DNA from: Lysobacterales bacterium
Lineage (GTDB): Bacteria > Pseudomonadota > Gammaproteobacteria > Xanthomonadales > SZUA-5
Length of the DNA: 64,000 nucleotides
Assembly: GCA_022844135.1 (NCBI GenBank)
Contig: JALHMG010000006.1
Span: 107,138-171,137, forward strand
Direction of reading: 5' to 3'
Part shown: positions 17,688 to 26,947 of the stretch, in pieces
Position numbering within the stretch: the stretch's first letter is position 1
How the letters are laid out: each line of letters opens with the position of its first letter
The notes under the pieces: generated by a model
Told to the model about the DNA's origin: nothing
What the model saw: the letters and a program-made list of their open reading frames with translations, nothing else
The model's database searches: none
Program-made: the position numbers and the translations under genes

Positions 17688-18587
17688 CTAGTCGCGGCTC
17701 TCGGCTGCTTTGATGACCTTCTCGAGGTTCTCTGGGAAGGTCTGCAATGAGCCTTTCATGCTGAGTTCGTTGCGGTATTCGCTGACGACTCGGCGGCGCG
17801 CATCGCCACTGACCGTTTCAACGATCTGCGGCTTGACTTCCTCGAAGGTCATCGGGCGGGCTGGCGCCGACTCAATGAGCTGCATGATGTGGTAGCCAAA
17901 CTGACTCTTGATGGGGCCTACAACCTGGCCCGGTTTCACCATGGTCAGCGCTGCAGCGGCAAACGCTGGATCATAAGTCCCCTCGTTCTCAACCACCGTG
18001 TAGACACCCTTGTTGCTGGTCTTTCCCGGGTCGTCGGACAGTTCGGCAATACGCGCTTCGAAGGTTTTGGCATCGGCATTGCTGAGTTCTTTGAAGACTG
18101 CCTCTGCTTTAGCTTGCGCGCCTGGTTTCTCGGCGGCGATGAGCAAGTGCCGGACCGTCGCCGATCGGCCCTTCATGTAGGTGTCTTTGTTGATGGCGTA
18201 ATGCTCGCGCGCGAGCCTGTCGAAGTTCTTCGGCACCCGCGCGGCTCGAATGGCGTTGAGCTCAACTACAGCCCAGACGTCATCCTGGGAAAGCTGCAAT
18301 TTTGCTGCGAGCACAGGATCGTCGACGTTGGCGGTTCGCTTACGCGCTTCGTTTGCGAGCTGGCGTGAAAGCAACATGTTGTCGATCAATTGCTCCAGCT
18401 GCTTGGGTTCGCTCAGGATCAACGGGCGGTGTTTCTTCTCGGCGCTGTCCAGTTTGGCCACCAGATCGGCGACGGTAATTGTCGCGGTTCCGCGCGTGGC
18501 GAGTGGGCAGTCCAGGTCTTTGCACTGCTGAGCAAAGCTGATCATGGGCGCTGCAAGCAGGACCACGGCGGCAATAAAGCGTTGCAT
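17688..18587 (-). CDS. periplasmic peptidyl-prolyl cis-trans isomerase, parvulin type
   Basis: This 299-residue protein has a signal peptide (residues 1-19, ending SFAQ). A SurA/PpiC-like N-terminal helical region follows, then a parvulin domain at about residues 140-250 with VRHLLIAAE, the GQVVGPIKSQFGYHIMQL motif and its conserved FGYH. It should isomerise prolyl bonds and chaperone exported proteins in the periplasm. It lies just upstream of the polysaccharide operon on the same strand (35 bases) but may have its own role in secretion. Confidence 0.85.
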   Translation of the reverse strand: MQRFIAAVVLLAAPMISFAQQCKDLDCPLATRGTATITVADLVAKLDSAEKKHRPLILSEPKQLEQLIDNMLLSRQLANEARKRTANVDDPVLAAKLQLSQDDVWAVVELNAIRAARVPKNFDRLAREHYAINKDTYMKGRSATVRHLLIAAEKPGAQAKAEAVFKELSNADAKTFEARIAELSDDPGKTSNKGVYTVVENEGTYDPAFAAAALTMVKPGQVVGPIKSQFGYHIMQLIESAPARPMTFEEVKPQIVETVSGDARRRVVSEYRNELSMKGSLQTFPENLEKVIKAAESRD

Positions 18588-18607
18588 GTCTCTTCCTTGA
18601 GTGTATG

Positions 18608-18629
18608 GGTCCGACTTCGATGTCGGACC
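18608..18629 (-). terminator. hairpin after the 318-residue secreted protein gene
   Basis: GGTCCGAC and GTCGGACC form a perfect 8-bp stem with a 6-base loop. It lies between the stop of the secreted protein gene (18691) and the parvulin start (18587). No run of T follows on the minus strand, so it may be a weak terminator or an mRNA 3'-end stabiliser rather than a full intrinsic terminator. Confidence 0.4.
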
Positions 18630-18690
18630 TTAGTCTAAGTTCCCACTTGCGCAGAGTGCCCGCGTTGATCGGCTCTGGGTAACGGGAAGG

Positions 18691-19647
18691 CTACTCGGGC
18701 GAACGCTGGTTGAGGCTCGAGATATCGCGACCGCACGCCCCAGTGACGCAGAACGGACCGCTGCCCGGCCCGTTGGCATTGCCGAACGTCAGGTTCAGGT
18801 AATACGTTGATCCTGGCGTCAGTGCGCAAGAGAACTGCGATGACCCAATCGCCCAGCCGACAGAGGCCGTGCTGCTCACCGGCGAGAGACAGTTCGGACC
18901 AAGGTTGGCAGCCGTATAACAGCCTGGCGTAGTCGAGATGGACATTTGCATCGCCCCTTCACCGTCTCCAGGGAATCCCGAGGCTGCGATACTACCGAAT
19001 TGGTTTGTGGCGCTCGATGCAACGAAGACGATAGAGTCGATGTTGCCCTGCGTCGCAATCCATTGACGGCGACCTCCAGGGTGAGACGGGAACGGTGTCG
19101 ACCACCACTGCGACCAATTCGCCTGATTGACTGGGAATGGCGCCGTGCAATTTCCGCCGCCACCATTTGTTGTGACGGTGAGCGTTCTGGTTTCCTGATC
19201 GCTGCCACCGGGTCCTGCGCAAGTCAGCGTAAAGTTAATTGTCTGGGCTCCCCCTGGAGCATTGTAGTTTCGCGATCCGCTTGCCGGCAGCACGCCTTCG
19301 CTGCCCCAGGCCGTTGGCCCGCCGCCACTTGGCTGGCATGGGTTTCCGGCGTTCGTGTTGATCGCCGACCAGGATACTGTGAAGGCACCGTTGGTTAGCA
19401 CGCTTGATGGGGTGATCGAGAAACTGGTGATTTCGGCAGGGTTCTGCGTTTGCCCGGAGCACTGCGTCAGGTTCTGGGTACTTGACCTGACGGTGACGTT
19501 GCCGGTTGCCGGATCGATCTGAACGGCACTCGTTGTTGACGAGCTGATCAGCGGAATAGGCGGCGTTACGTTGTCGAGCTGTAGAAGCTGGGCGTGCGCG
19601 CTGGCAGACGCAACGGTCAGTGCGAGAGCGAGGGGAAATCTGGGCAT
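18691..19647 (-). CDS. secreted hypothetical protein, Ser/Thr/Gly-rich
   Basis: This 318-residue protein has a signal peptide (MPRFPLALALTVASASAHA). It is rich in Ser, Thr, Asn and Gly. A region around residues 75-160 (ITSFSITPSSVLTNGAFTVSWSA) resembles Ig-like or PKD-type beta domains of surface proteins. A second module with paired cysteines ends in CVTGACGRDIS. No enzyme motif is seen. It may be a T2SS substrate or cell-surface protein, but this is only inferred from export and neighbourhood. Confidence 0.55.
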   Translation of the reverse strand: MPRFPLALALTVASASAHAQLLQLDNVTPPIPLISSSTTSAVQIDPATGNVTVRSSTQNLTQCSGQTQNPAEITSFSITPSSVLTNGAFTVSWSAINTNAGNPCQPSGGGPTAWGSEGVLPASGSRNYNAPGGAQTINFTLTCAGPGGSDQETRTLTVTTNGGGGNCTAPFPVNQANWSQWWSTPFPSHPGGRRQWIATQGNIDSIVFVASSATNQFGSIAASGFPGDGEGAMQMSISTTPGCYTAANLGPNCLSPVSSTASVGWAIGSSQFSCALTPGSTYYLNLTFGNANGPGSGPFCVTGACGRDISSLNQRSPE

Positions 19648-19766
19648 AAGTGTTCCGAACGATAGCCGACCAATCGATCATAGCGAAACGTGGCTGACAG
19701 ATGGTCGATAGTCGGAGTCAGAGTCAGTCTTTCGTTACTTTCGGTTTTGTGAGTCCGACGAAAGAG

Positions 19767-19788
19767 AAAGGGGGCCGAAGCCCCCTTT
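19767..19788 (-). terminator. strong hairpin terminator of the 542-residue secreted protein
   Basis: On the minus strand AAAGGGGGC and GCCCCCTTT form a perfect 9-bp stem closed by a TTCG loop, one of the most stable RNA tetraloops. CTCTTT follows. It begins 30 bases after the gene stop at 19818. The strength suggests that the upstream gene is highly transcribed. Confidence 0.8.
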
Positions 19789-19817
19789 CGTTACCACTTT
19801 TGAATCAACTCAAACTA

Positions 19818-21446
19818 TCAATCGCACGGAGCCGAGGCTGCGAACGCGCCCTTGTAGCAGGCGCGCGACGCACGGTGCGGATAAGCACCGCCGTAGAAGC
19901 CCTGCACGCCCGGACGAGCGTTCTGGTTCTCGACGCGGAGCGCCCAGAAGCCAGTTGCCGGCAGACCGAAGAAGCGATCCGGCACAACCGGAGCCACAAC
20001 GCCAGTCTCGACGAGCTGCGGACGGTTCAGCGGGCTCGGGATACCGGCCGCGTTGAACGCGTTCAGATCGTAGAAGCCCAGCCACAGCCAGCCGTTCTGG
20101 AACGTCTTCTGGATGATGCCGAAGAGTTGCAGGTAGGTCGGAACGCCGGTCCACAGCGGACCAACGAACGGAGCGGCAGCTGCGCCGGTGCCCTGGAGAC
20201 CAACGGCGCCGGTGATCGGTGCACGTGCAGTGATCGCCTGCGGCGTGCGTTGGAACCACAGCGGGTTGGCTTCCCAGCAGAGCTGAGCTTGGCCAGTGCT
20301 CGGCGAGAAGTCGAAGATGTTGAACGTATCTTCTTCGCGGTTGTAGATGCGCGGGGAAACGCGCTCGCAACCGGCGTTACCCAGCAGCGAACCAATCGGC
20401 GCATTGGCGAACAACATCGTGAACGGCGCAATCGTGCCGCTCGTGCCACCGACGTAATAACGACGCGTCGGGAAGGTCACGATCCACTCGGTTGCTGCAC
20501 GCAGGTCAGCATCAACGGCGTATTCATTGAACACCGCTTCGCGCATCAGCACGGCGGAGACGGCGTCGACGCCGCGGCCACCGGCGGTCAGCCAGTTGCT
20601 GGTGATCAGACGACCGCGATCGAACACGTAGCTGGTGACGACACCGGCGACGGCGCTGTTGGCGTTCGTCAGGTTCGGGAAGTCGGCGCCCGGCGCAGTG
20701 TGGATCGACGTGGTGCGGAAACCATCGATAGCGTCAGCGTTGTAGTTCAGGAACGTACCGTCAGCAACGTTGACCAACGAAGCGGCGCCGAACAGGCCAC
20801 CCAACGGAGCATCGACGTCTTCAGCGCCGGCAGTGGCGGTCCAGATGCCGTTCGACAGCCAAGCGCGTTCCAACGTTGCGCAGTCGGCCGGACGATTGTT
20901 GATGTGGGTCAGGCTGTCACCAAAGAAGCTATTGGTGTCGATCGAACCCATTTCGATCATCTCGACGTAACCGTCACGGGTACGGGTTGCCGCGGTCAGC
21001 GCCGGCTGCGTGTAATCCGTGAAGAACGTGGTGCGGAACGGGAAGAAGCGTTGGCCGCTCGGCAGGGTCGGGAGCTGGAAGATACCGCTCTCGATGCCCG
21101 GCACGGTGCAGCTGGTGTCGGTCGTGGTGATGTTCGCCGGGCCATCATCGGCCTGCGAGAACAGCGTCGCGGTCCAAACGTCGAACTCGGACAGATACAG
21201 GTTGAAGTCCAAAACTTCGCGCGAGTTACGAGCGTCGAGGAAGCGGACCTTGACTGCCTTGCCAGCGCTCGTGGTGTTCACCACGGAGAGGATGGTCAGG
21301 TTGTTGCCGTTGACGGTGTAGTACGGGTACAGGAGGACCTGACCCACGCCGTCCGGATTGAGGTTCACCGCGGTGGAAATGTTCGCGATACCAGCGACGC
21401 CGGCGAGGCCGGCAACGATGGCAGTCGCCATGGTGTTCTTTTTCAT
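19818..21446 (-). CDS. abundant-type exported surface protein, family of unknown function
   Basis: This 542-residue protein has a signal peptide (MKKNTMATAIVAGLAGVAGIA). It has the NLNPDGVGQVLLYPYYT start and the VRFLDARNSREVLDFNLYLS block, which I have seen in a family of uncharacterised exported proteins of beta- and gammaproteobacteria. A good Shine-Dalgarno sequence (AGGAG, 7-8 nt before the ATG), a hairpin in the leader and a strong terminator suggest high expression from a single-gene unit. No sorting signal such as PEP-CTERM is seen at its C-terminus. Confidence 0.65.
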   Translation of the reverse strand: MKKNTMATAIVAGLAGVAGIANISTAVNLNPDGVGQVLLYPYYTVNGNNLTILSVVNTTSAGKAVKVRFLDARNSREVLDFNLYLSEFDVWTATLFSQADDGPANITTTDTSCTVPGIESGIFQLPTLPSGQRFFPFRTTFFTDYTQPALTAATRTRDGYVEMIEMGSIDTNSFFGDSLTHINNRPADCATLERAWLSNGIWTATAGAEDVDAPLGGLFGAASLVNVADGTFLNYNADAIDGFRTTSIHTAPGADFPNLTNANSAVAGVVTSYVFDRGRLITSNWLTAGGRGVDAVSAVLMREAVFNEYAVDADLRAATEWIVTFPTRRYYVGGTSGTIAPFTMLFANAPIGSLLGNAGCERVSPRIYNREEDTFNIFDFSPSTGQAQLCWEANPLWFQRTPQAITARAPITGAVGLQGTGAAAAPFVGPLWTGVPTYLQLFGIIQKTFQNGWLWLGFYDLNAFNAAGIPSPLNRPQLVETGVVAPVVPDRFFGLPATGFWALRVENQNARPGVQGFYGGAYPHRASRACYKGAFAASAPCD

Positions 21447-21501
21447 ACAACACTCCTAGTCAACTACAGGGCTTCGCCTACGGCTAACCTCACTCCCAGT
21501 G

Positions 21502-21516
21502 GGGGATTTCATCCCC
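21502..21516 (-). promoter_or_regulatory. leader hairpin upstream of the exported surface protein
   Basis: GGGGAT and ATCCCC form a perfect 6-bp stem with a 3-base loop, 56 bases before the start codon at 21446. It lies in the 150-base gap that must contain the promoter. It may stabilise the 5' end of an abundant mRNA. No clear -10/-35 pair could be fixed. Confidence 0.35.
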
Positions 21517-21598
21517 TCTTGTGGCAAGGCTAGACAAGAGCGCAACAGATGCTAATGCAAGTTGAACTGCAGCGCAACCGTTGCGCGCGCTGCCAACC

Positions 21599-22072
21599 TC
21601 ATCGGTCGGCCGCAGGCACCAAATACCACTCTCCGTCGCTCAAAATCCAGTTCTCTTCAACGACGGTCAGCGTCTCAACAGTGCCGACTCGCATCACCGG
21701 CATTTCGAAATTCGCATGAACCTCGATACTGACAGCGCAGGTCTCGGTCTCGCAAGAGGCGCGAACAAAATTTGCCCGTGTCCATTGCAAGGGCCGACCG
21801 GCCATGATCTTGACGTAATCATCCTTCGGCCGGACCTCGCGATATCCCGGCGACAGATACTCGTACGCTTCATCGAAGCGCTTGTCGATGATTTTCTCCC
21901 ACCGCGACACCGCGCGCACACGCAGGATGTCCTCAGGCTTGGCCGCCGCTTCGGTGGCGGGCTGCGATTCCGGGGCGCGCTTACCCGTCGCACAGGCGCC
22001 GAGTAAAACAGCCGCCACGACCAGCGGCGCAGTGCGGCAAAAGCGTTTGATTGGGTTAGGGATTCTCATCAT
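21599..22072 (-). CDS. small lipoprotein downstream of gspD
   Basis: This 157-residue protein has a lipoprotein signal: a basic start, a hydrophobic stretch and the lipobox LLGAC, giving a lipid-anchored mature protein. The rest (WEKIIDKRFDEAYEYLSPGYREVRP ... NWILSDGEWYLVP) resembles NTF2-like/SnoaL folds by pattern only. It overlaps the 3' end of gspD by 17 bases, so it is probably the last gene of the T2SS operon and may be an accessory lipoprotein of the secretion system. No function is known. Confidence 0.6.
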   Translation of the reverse strand: MMRIPNPIKRFCRTAPLVVAAVLLGACATGKRAPESQPATEAAAKPEDILRVRAVSRWEKIIDKRFDEAYEYLSPGYREVRPKDDYVKIMAGRPLQWTRANFVRASCETETCAVSIEVHANFEMPVMRVGTVETLTVVEENWILSDGEWYLVPAADR

Positions 22073-24395
22073 CGACTCCTTTCGTTTCTTGCAAGCGTTG
22101 GAGGCGAGCGCGCTCGGCCTCTTCCATGTCCTTCAGCAGCGGCTCCAAGCCCTGGAAGCGCTCCTTGTACTCATCCGTGAGTTCGGCAGCTTCTGCGCCG
22201 CCACGAACGACAGTTGGCGTGATCAACACCAGCAATTCTTTGCGCGAGTTGTCTTTTTTGCTGGAACCGAAAAGACGCCCGAGGACGGGAATGTTCTTCA
22301 ATCCAGGCACACCCGAGTTTGATTGGCTGTCGTTTTGCTGAATGAGGCCGCCCAAGAGCACCGTGTCGCCGCTTTGGATAGCCACTTCGGTCGAGATCGT
22401 TTTCTGGTCGACTGGCACGTTTCCGCCAAACTCCTCTGCAGACGACGCTGGTCCTGGCGTGCTCTGCTCTGCCGAGATCTCCATGAACACAAGGCCACCC
22501 GGGTTGACGCGCGGCTTGACCTCCAGCGTGATGCCGGTATCGCGAAACTGGAACTGGCTTTGACCAACGCTGCCGCCGCCCGTGCCAGGCGTTGTGATGG
22601 GGTTGAAGAAGCTGCTGACGACCGGAATCTGCTGGCCGACATTGATCGAAGCTTCGGTGTTATTCAGGACCAACACGGAAGGTGCGGACAGCACTTTTAC
22701 GTCGCCCTCGCTCTGCAGCAAGTTGACCAGTGCGCCAGCACGCCGGCCGGCGAAAATCCAGGTCGCGCCGCCCCCTGTGATCTGGCCGAAGTTGTCGCCG
22801 CGGATCGCCGCCTTCAGCTCAGCAGCAGCACCCGACGTGGCGTCGTCATCATCGTCGTCATCATTCGGTGGCACGAGACGATCAAGTGCGTTCTCGAAGT
22901 ACCACTGAACACCGAAACTCAGCGCATTGCTCAGCGACACATCGAGTAGCCGAGCTTCGATATGCACCTGCAGGGGTACGGTATCGAGTTTGCGGATCGC
23001 GCCGCGTATTGCTTCATATTGCCCCGGCGTCGAGCGAATGATCAGCTGGTTGTTCTCTTCAACGGCCGTGATGCGAATCTCTTCGCCCTCGATGATCGCG
23101 AGACCTTGATCGCCGCCGCCTGCCGGCGCGCCGCCCGGGCTGGCGACCAAACGCGGCTGACTGCCGTCAGTTGCGTTCGCGCCGCCCTGATTGCTGCTCT
23201 CTGCCATCTTGTTCGGTTCGACGCGCTCGCCAGTGGGGCTGCGCAATCGACCACCGCCGCTACCAGATGACAGCTCGACAGGCTGCAAGCCGGGCGCCAG
23301 CGAGCCTGCGGCATTTGTGGTTCGTGCGCGGTTCGAATCGCCGCCGCTGCCGCCGAAAATGTCGTTCAAACGGTCGGCGAGATCGGTTGCCTTGACGTTC
23401 TTGACGTCATACACGTAAAGCCGCACGCCTGGCTGGTTGCCGCCTTTATCGAGGCGCTCGATCCAGCGCTCCGCTTCGTCCAGATAACGGCGTTGCGGAG
23501 TGATCACCATGATCGCGTTCAAGCGCTCGATCGGCATGAAACGGAACATGCCAGCCAGCGGCGAACCGGAGGGCTCGCCGAAGATCTGATCCAGCTCAGG
23601 GACCAGGGTTTTGGCTTCGGCCTGTTCCAGCGTGATCAGGCCGATGGACATACCTTTGAGCCAATCGACATCGAATACTTCGATGGTGCTCAGATAATTC
23701 TCCAGCTCGCGACGCGTGCCCGCCAGTACGATCAGGCTGCGCGAGTTGTCCGCTTTCAGGATCGAACCTTCGCGCGCATAGGGTTGCAGCAGCTTTTCCA
23801 TCTCGGTGGGAGCAATGAACTGCAGCGGCACGGCGCGCACTTCGACGCCGCGCGCAGTTTCAGGCGATCCCACGCGTGGCGTCAGGTTGCCGCGCACGGC
23901 GTTTGCGGCCGGCACGATCGAGTACTGGCCGTCGATGTAGACCAGGGCAAGATTGTTCCAACTGAGCAGCATCTCCAGAATCGACAAGGCCTGGTCCGGT
24001 GTGACCGGGCGCGCCGTGGAAAAGGTCACCGTGCCGCTGACGCCCGCCGCGATCACGTAGTTTTCGCCCAGCAAATCGCCCAGAATCATCTTGACGACAT
24101 CAGCGATCGGCATGTCGGCGAAATTGAGGCTGGCCTTGCCTTGCTCTGGCGGCTTGCGATTCGGCCGCTTGGCAGCAGCTAGATTGATCAGTTCCCCGGT
24201 GCCCGCATCGAGCACGTCGGTGGTATCCGGTATGGCACGCGGCGCCGGCGCCTCGGAGGCCTCCTGCTCGGGCACAGTTGCGGGCGGGCGCGGTTGCGGT
24301 GCCACGTCTACCACCGGACGCTCAGGTGCTGTCGCGCACCCCACAAGAACTACCGCCAACGCTACCGCGCCGGCTTTGATCCAACGGTCGATCAC
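22056..24395 (-). CDS. gspD: type II secretion system secretin GspD
   Basis: This 779-residue outer-membrane secretin forms the T2SS exit channel. The order is a lipoprotein-like signal (AVVLVGCA), N0-N3 periplasmic domains with SLNFADMPIADVVKMI, then the secretin core with VPLQVHIEARLLDVSLS, IPVVSSFFNP, GITLEVKPRVNPGG and the C-terminal GVPGLKNIPVLGRLFG motif. I chose a GTG at 24395 because AAGGAG precedes it at about 6 nt; a start at 24422 overlapping gspC is the alternative. A Gly/Ser-rich linker and an Asp run (residues about 510-520) are notable. Confidence 0.95.
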   Translation of the reverse strand: MIDRWIKAGAVALAVVLVGCATAPERPVVDVAPQPRPPATVPEQEASEAPAPRAIPDTTDVLDAGTGELINLAAAKRPNRKPPEQGKASLNFADMPIADVVKMILGDLLGENYVIAAGVSGTVTFSTARPVTPDQALSILEMLLSWNNLALVYIDGQYSIVPAANAVRGNLTPRVGSPETARGVEVRAVPLQFIAPTEMEKLLQPYAREGSILKADNSRSLIVLAGTRRELENYLSTIEVFDVDWLKGMSIGLITLEQAEAKTLVPELDQIFGEPSGSPLAGMFRFMPIERLNAIMVITPQRRYLDEAERWIERLDKGGNQPGVRLYVYDVKNVKATDLADRLNDIFGGSGGDSNRARTTNAAGSLAPGLQPVELSSGSGGGRLRSPTGERVEPNKMAESSNQGGANATDGSQPRLVASPGGAPAGGGDQGLAIIEGEEIRITAVEENNQLIIRSTPGQYEAIRGAIRKLDTVPLQVHIEARLLDVSLSNALSFGVQWYFENALDRLVPPNDDDDDDDATSGAAAELKAAIRGDNFGQITGGGATWIFAGRRAGALVNLLQSEGDVKVLSAPSVLVLNNTEASINVGQQIPVVSSFFNPITTPGTGGGSVGQSQFQFRDTGITLEVKPRVNPGGLVFMEISAEQSTPGPASSAEEFGGNVPVDQKTISTEVAIQSGDTVLLGGLIQQNDSQSNSGVPGLKNIPVLGRLFGSSKKDNSRKELLVLITPTVVRGGAEAAELTDEYKERFQGLEPLLKDMEEAERARLQRLQETKGVDDENP

Positions 24396-24421
24396 CCAAA
24401 TCTCCTTGAGGCCAGGCCGCA

Positions 24422-25168
24422 TCACTGCGGCTGCCCTTGTTGCTGACTCATTTTTTCCGCTTCCGCGCGCATCTGCGCGCGACGTTGCTCGATGATGCGT
24501 TGCACTTCGGCTTGCCGCGCCGCTTCCTCGGGCGACACCTGGCCGGGCTGACCGGGCTGACCCGGTGGTATTGCCTGACCCGGCTGGGGCGGCGGCGGTG
24601 GTGCAGCGTTCGTCGATTGCATGGGCGCCGGCGGCGGTGCGCCGGTGGGCGCTTTGGTCACATCGAGCTTGACCTCGGCCGTGCCCTGCTGCGGACCGCC
24701 ATCAAAGACGGCTTTGCGCGCCTCAAGTTCCTGCAACGTCCATCCAGACAGTTCGCCGGGCAGTGGCATCCCGACTTTCGCGCGCAAGGTGGTGCTCTTG
24801 GTGTTGTCGCGGAAGATCGCGATCTTCTTGTCCGCCTCCAGCAGCACACCGAGCAGCGTGATGTTGAGCGCGACAGGTGGCGGCGCGTCCCCCGCAGGCG
24901 CGGCTGCGGTCGCCTCAATCGGGCGCGGTTTGCGATCAGAGTTGAAAATCGGCCGCTGTGCGATCTCCACATATTGGGTGAACGGCGGCAGGTTGAACTC
25001 CGCCTGCGTCAATGGCTGCTTGAGGTCGTCTTCGAGCGCCAACGGCGTTGCCGGCAGCACGGCGACACCGCCGCCGAGGCCGATCGCCTGCAAAGCCGCC
25101 AGAGCCGCGAGCAAGCCGCAGGCACCGCCCAATACCAGCGTAATCCATGCGCCCAGATCGCGCTTCAT
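24422..25168 (-). CDS. gspC: type II secretion system protein GspC (XpsN-like)
   Basis: This 248-residue bitopic inner-membrane protein has one N-terminal helix (WITLVLGGACGLLAALAAL). Then come a homology-region-like segment with QRPIFNSDRKPRP and LNITLLGVLLEADKKIAIF, a proline-rich stretch, and a short charged C-terminal helix. It lacks a PDZ or coiled-coil C-terminal domain of the enterobacterial type, in line with Xanthomonas XpsN. It connects the inner-membrane platform to the secretin. Its stop overlaps gspD upstream codons, and its start overlaps the gspM stop. Confidence 0.85.
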   Translation of the reverse strand: MKRDLGAWITLVLGGACGLLAALAALQAIGLGGGVAVLPATPLALEDDLKQPLTQAEFNLPPFTQYVEIAQRPIFNSDRKPRPIEATAAAPAGDAPPPVALNITLLGVLLEADKKIAIFRDNTKSTTLRAKVGMPLPGELSGWTLQELEARKAVFDGGPQQGTAEVKLDVTKAPTGAPPPAPMQSTNAAPPPPPQPGQAIPPGQPGQPGQVSPEEAARQAEVQRIIEQRRAQMRAEAEKMSQQQGQPQ

Positions 25169-25773
25169 CCTTGGCCTCCGGGTTTGCGGATGTAGCCGAA
25201 CAGATCGAAACGGATATCAAGATCGCCCAAGTTTGGTTGCGGCATGCCGCCCTGGAACATCTGCTGCTGGTACAGATTGAGCTCAGTCACAAACAGGAAC
25301 GGCGTGGCGTTTTCCAGCTCATAGAGTATTTCGGTCAGATCATCGAGATCGCAGCGCATGCGTACTTTCACCACAACGCGCTGATACGGCTCGGTAGCGG
25401 TCGGGCGCTCGTTTTGGCTGCTGGTCAACTGGCAACGCTGCGCGTCGCGCGCTTTCTCTTCGATGATCTGTTTGAGCTGGCTGTTCAGATTGGCTGCTGC
25501 CAGATCGAAACTGTCTTCGGGCAAAAAGTAGTTCGCGCCGGCCTGGAATTGACGCACTTCGTTCAAGCGCGCTTCGACATCCGCACGTTGCGCGGCGATC
25601 TGCCGGAATCTCAGCTCGCTGTCTTTGCCGTCGGACAATTCCTGCGCAAACTCGAGGTGCTTAGCGATAAAGCCGTGGAACGCGGCGAAGTACACCAGCA
25701 CCAGGGCGAACAGCAGCAGCCCGAGCGCAACCGGCTTGCCCTTACCGGGCGGCGGCAACAGCGTCAGCGCCAT
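25165..25773 (-). CDS. gspM: type II secretion system protein GspM
   Basis: This 202-residue bitopic inner-membrane protein has a helix at about residues 15-32 (VALGLLLFALVLVYFAAF), a coiled-coil segment and a small ferredoxin-like periplasmic domain with VVVKVRMRCDLDDLTEILYELENA. It partners with GspL in the assembly platform. The gene overlaps gspL by 32 bases and gspC by four, consistent with tight co-translation. Confidence 0.85.
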   Translation of the reverse strand: MALTLLPPPGKGKPVALGLLLFALVLVYFAAFHGFIAKHLEFAQELSDGKDSELRFRQIAAQRADVEARLNEVRQFQAGANYFLPEDSFDLAAANLNSQLKQIIEEKARDAQRCQLTSSQNERPTATEPYQRVVVKVRMRCDLDDLTEILYELENATPFLFVTELNLYQQQMFQGGMPQPNLGDLDIRFDLFGYIRKPGGQG

Positions 25774-26878
25774 GACACACCCCCGTTTTCAAGTCTGCGG
25801 ATAAAGTGAAGCGCTCTTTGCCGGTGGCGCCGTCCGGTTGAATGATGCCGATGAACTGTGGATTGGTCAGACACTGGCTCTTGGTCAAAAGTCCGATGAG
25901 TTTATCCGCGCGGCTGGACTGGCCCTGAAGCTGCAACTGCACGGCCTTCTCGGTTTGCGTAAAGCTGACGCGCTCGAGCCAGGTGTCGTCCGGGATCAGC
26001 TGCGTAATCTCATTGAGCACATCAACTGTGATCGGCTGTTCGGCCTTCTTCTTCGCAAGAAAGTTCGCGCCTTCGATCGCGTCGCGCAACTGGCGCTTCA
26101 GTTCGGTGGTCTGTGTGGCTTGCAAACGCGACTCGTCCATCGTATCCGAGAGTCGGGAAATGGCGCTCTCGCGCAGTTGCAGCGATTGCCACATCACGAG
26201 CCACAACAGTGCCACGACACTGAGCGCCAGAATAATGTTGAGCCGCAGGCGTTGATTGGTGCGGCGCGCACGGCGCTCGATCGGCAGAACGTTGAAACCC
26301 GCCAGACCCTCTGAACCACCCACATCGACGCCATCGAGAGCGATATTGCCGACCGCTGCGAGGCGTTGGTCGAGCACGGTGCGCGGTATCGCCAGCATGT
26401 CGACCAGCAAGGTGCGGGCGGTCAGATCTCGCTTGACGATGCGCGAATCGACGTACAACTGGTCGGCGCGGAACGGGGTCTGCCGATCCATCTCGAATCC
26501 GAGCACCTTGTCCAGATGCTCCTCCGCTGCTGCGGGCAAACCGACGCGACGGCGCAGCACCGAAGCTTGAGGCAGCACGAGAACTTGATGCGGAGCCTCG
26601 TTTTCCGGCGTCAACGCGACCAAAGCTTGTGCCAAGCCGTCGTTGGTCTCCACCGTTTGCGAGTCCTCGACGATTCCGGCGCGAACACGATCGACGCGCC
26701 AGCCAGCATCCAGGGGCGTGATCGCCAGATGCGCCCGGTCGCTGGCCAGCAGCGCCCGCCACTTGGGCGGCAGCATGCCCACCAATTCGCCATACCACCA
26801 CGTCAAGAACTGCTTCAGGCCGCTCTTGTCGTAGCGCTGGCGAAACCGGCGCAGAGGCTTTTGGATCACGTCGAGCAT
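25742..26878 (-). CDS. gspL: type II secretion system protein GspL
   Basis: This 378-residue protein has an N-terminal cytoplasmic actin-like domain (about 1-215, with LPQASVLRRRVGLP and LGFEMDRQTPF) that recruits the GspE ATPase. One membrane helix (about 228-246) and a periplasmic PilN-like domain with ITQLIPDDTWLERVSF follow. It sits between gspK and gspM, as in the xps operon. A 69-base gap to gspK contains a possible hairpin (GTCGGCG/CGCCGAC). Confidence 0.9.
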   Translation of the reverse strand: MLDVIQKPLRRFRQRYDKSGLKQFLTWWYGELVGMLPPKWRALLASDRAHLAITPLDAGWRVDRVRAGIVEDSQTVETNDGLAQALVALTPENEAPHQVLVLPQASVLRRRVGLPAAAEEHLDKVLGFEMDRQTPFRADQLYVDSRIVKRDLTARTLLVDMLAIPRTVLDQRLAAVGNIALDGVDVGGSEGLAGFNVLPIERRARRTNQRLRLNIILALSVVALLWLVMWQSLQLRESAISRLSDTMDESRLQATQTTELKRQLRDAIEGANFLAKKKAEQPITVDVLNEITQLIPDDTWLERVSFTQTEKAVQLQLQGQSSRADKLIGLLTKSQCLTNPQFIGIIQPDGATGKERFTLSADLKTGVCHGADAVAAAR

Positions 26879-26947
26879 TGAGTTTCAATTCTGTCCTGGC
26901 CAGGATTTCGTTCGACGTCGGCGACCGATAGGGACGCCGACGACCGC

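Noticed and set aside
19701..21533. 610-codon plus-strand open frame antisense to the exported surface protein
   Set aside because: The minus-strand gene has a signal peptide, Shine-Dalgarno sequence and terminator; the opposite frame is compositionally unnatural.
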